5,565 nt of DNA from an uncultured Clostridia bacterium (lineage in GTDB: Bacteria; Bacillota; Clostridia; Christensenellales; Aristaeellaceae): assembly GCA_934621505.1 (NCBI GenBank), contig CAKTUU010000056.1:1-5565 (forward strand). The letters are read 5' to 3'. Below, piece after piece: positions 4,922-5,565 of the stretch. The position numbers and the translations under genes are program-made. The notes beneath the pieces were generated by a model, which worked only from the letters and a program-made list of their open reading frames with translations, ran no database searches and had not been told where the DNA came from. Position 1 is the stretch's first letter. Each line of letters opens with the position of its first letter.

Positions 4922-5565
4922 TTACACGCTCACCTTTCCAGCAGAGTACACACCGTTGTCATTGTAGGGGTTCTTGCGCACCAGCAGGTAGATCATACCG
5001 GCCAGCAGCGCAATGGCTACCACGGTACCCAGACCGAACACGCCCTGGAAGATCATACCGATCTGGTAAATGATCAGCGCAACCACATAGGCGAAGCCGC
5101 ACTGATAGCCAATGGCGAACCAGGTCCACTTGGCGTTGTTCATCTCACGCTTCATAGCGCCCATAGCGGCAAAGCAGGGAGCGCACAGCAGGTTGAACAC
5201 CAGGAAGCTGTAGCCCGCCAGTTGGGTGAACTGGCTGGCCAGGGTGGCGTATACGTTGCCCTCGCCGCCATACAGGATGCCCATGGTGCCGACGATGTTT
5301 TCCTTGGCGACCAGACCGGTGATGGAGGCAACGGCCGCCTGCCAGTTGCCCCAGCCCAGAGGCTTGAAAATCCAGGCAATTGCGCCGCCGATGGCAGCCA
5401 GGATGGAGTAGTTCAGTTCCTCGTCGCTGAGCATGCGGAAGGTTCCGTCAACCCAGCCAAAGTAGGTGGTGAACCACACAAAGATGGTGGACAGCAGGAT
5501 GATCGTGCCGGCCTTCTTGATGAAGCTCCAGCCACGCTCCCACATGCTGCGCAGCACGTTGCCAA
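4922..5565 (-). CDS. feoB: FeoB ferrous iron transporter, C-terminal part only
   Basis: The reading frame enters from the right edge (first full codon 5563-5561) and ends at TAA (4924-4922), giving 213 residues, about the last quarter of a typical 700-800-residue FeoB. The N-terminal G-protein domain and first gate domain lie outside. Visible are a membrane helix after KKAGTIILLSTIFVWF (16-31), the Gate-like region IGGAIAWIFKPLGWGNWQAA (58-77) with GLVAKENIVGTMGILYG (83-99), the FeoB-typical LLCAPCFAAMGAMKRE (125-140, CAPC at 127-130), YQCGFAYVVALIIYQ (153-167) and a last helix before a polar tail. FeoB imports Fe2+ across the cytoplasmic membrane, energised or gated by GTP hydrolysis. The truncation is due to the window edge, not a mutation. 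The small Cys-rich partner follows at once. feoA and a Fur site, if present, would lie to the right. Confidence 0.95.
   Translation of the reverse strand, partial: GNVLRSMWERGWSFIKKAGTIILLSTIFVWFTTYFGWVDGTFRMLSDEELNYSILAAIGGAIAWIFKPLGWGNWQAAVASITGLVAKENIVGTMGILYGGEGNVYATLASQFTQLAGYSFLVFNLLCAPCFAAMGAMKREMNNAKWTWFAIGYQCGFAYVVALIIYQIGMIFQGVFGLGTVVAIALLAGMIYLLVRKNPYNDNGVYSAGKVSV

Noticed and set aside
4570..5073. Plus-strand frame of 167 codons across the terminators and feo genes
   Set aside because: It runs through two hairpin terminators and antisense to two recognisable genes; no family resemblance.

Overview
The window looks like a piece of a gut-type, moderately high-GC anaerobic Firmicute, most likely a clostridial Oscillospiraceae/Ruminococcaceae-like genome. 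This rests on a sortase-type 'PRTG' surface protein, an FeoB followed by the small Cys-rich FeoB-associated membrane protein, GC-rich intergenic palindromes and Gram-positive Shine-Dalgarno sites. Taxon is inferred from gene style only. Both ends cut through genes, so the window is probably a whole contig or a fragment.

Left part (1-1403, + strand): a 5'-truncated cell-wall-anchored beta-helix protein. Its visible 5' end is ten perfect copies of an 8-bp unit (TCTTCCGT), running off the left edge. The array is open in the protein's frame and runs straight into the hydrophobic core of the signal peptide, so copy number would set the frame of the surface protein. This is the most interesting signal here: a candidate phase-variation locus, though an assembly artefact at a contig end must be excluded. 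The gene ends with a PRTG sorting signal and a good hairpin terminator.

Middle (1404-1601): an intergenic stretch with two GC-rich palindromes, resembling a dispersed intergenic repeat. It lies between convergent genes.

Centre (1602-4597, - strand): an apparent operon read right to left: low-molecular-weight protein tyrosine phosphatase, a stand-alone SCP2 lipid-binding protein, a YhhN/TMEM86-type lysoplasmalogenase and a MATE efflux transporter. The first three are tightly coupled (1-nt overlap, then a 14-nt gap with the ribosome binding site touching the previous stop). A sigma-A-like promoter precedes the phosphatase. A second, near-consensus promoter lies in the gap before the MATE gene, which can thus be expressed alone or by read-through. 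The SCP2 plus lysoplasmalogenase pair suggests ether-lipid (plasmalogen) turnover.

Right part (4598-5565, - strand): the 3' quarter of feoB (ferrous iron transporter), then after 1 nt a 44-residue FeoB-associated Cys-rich membrane protein. Two hairpin terminators sharing arm sequence separate this iron-uptake unit from the phosphatase promoter.
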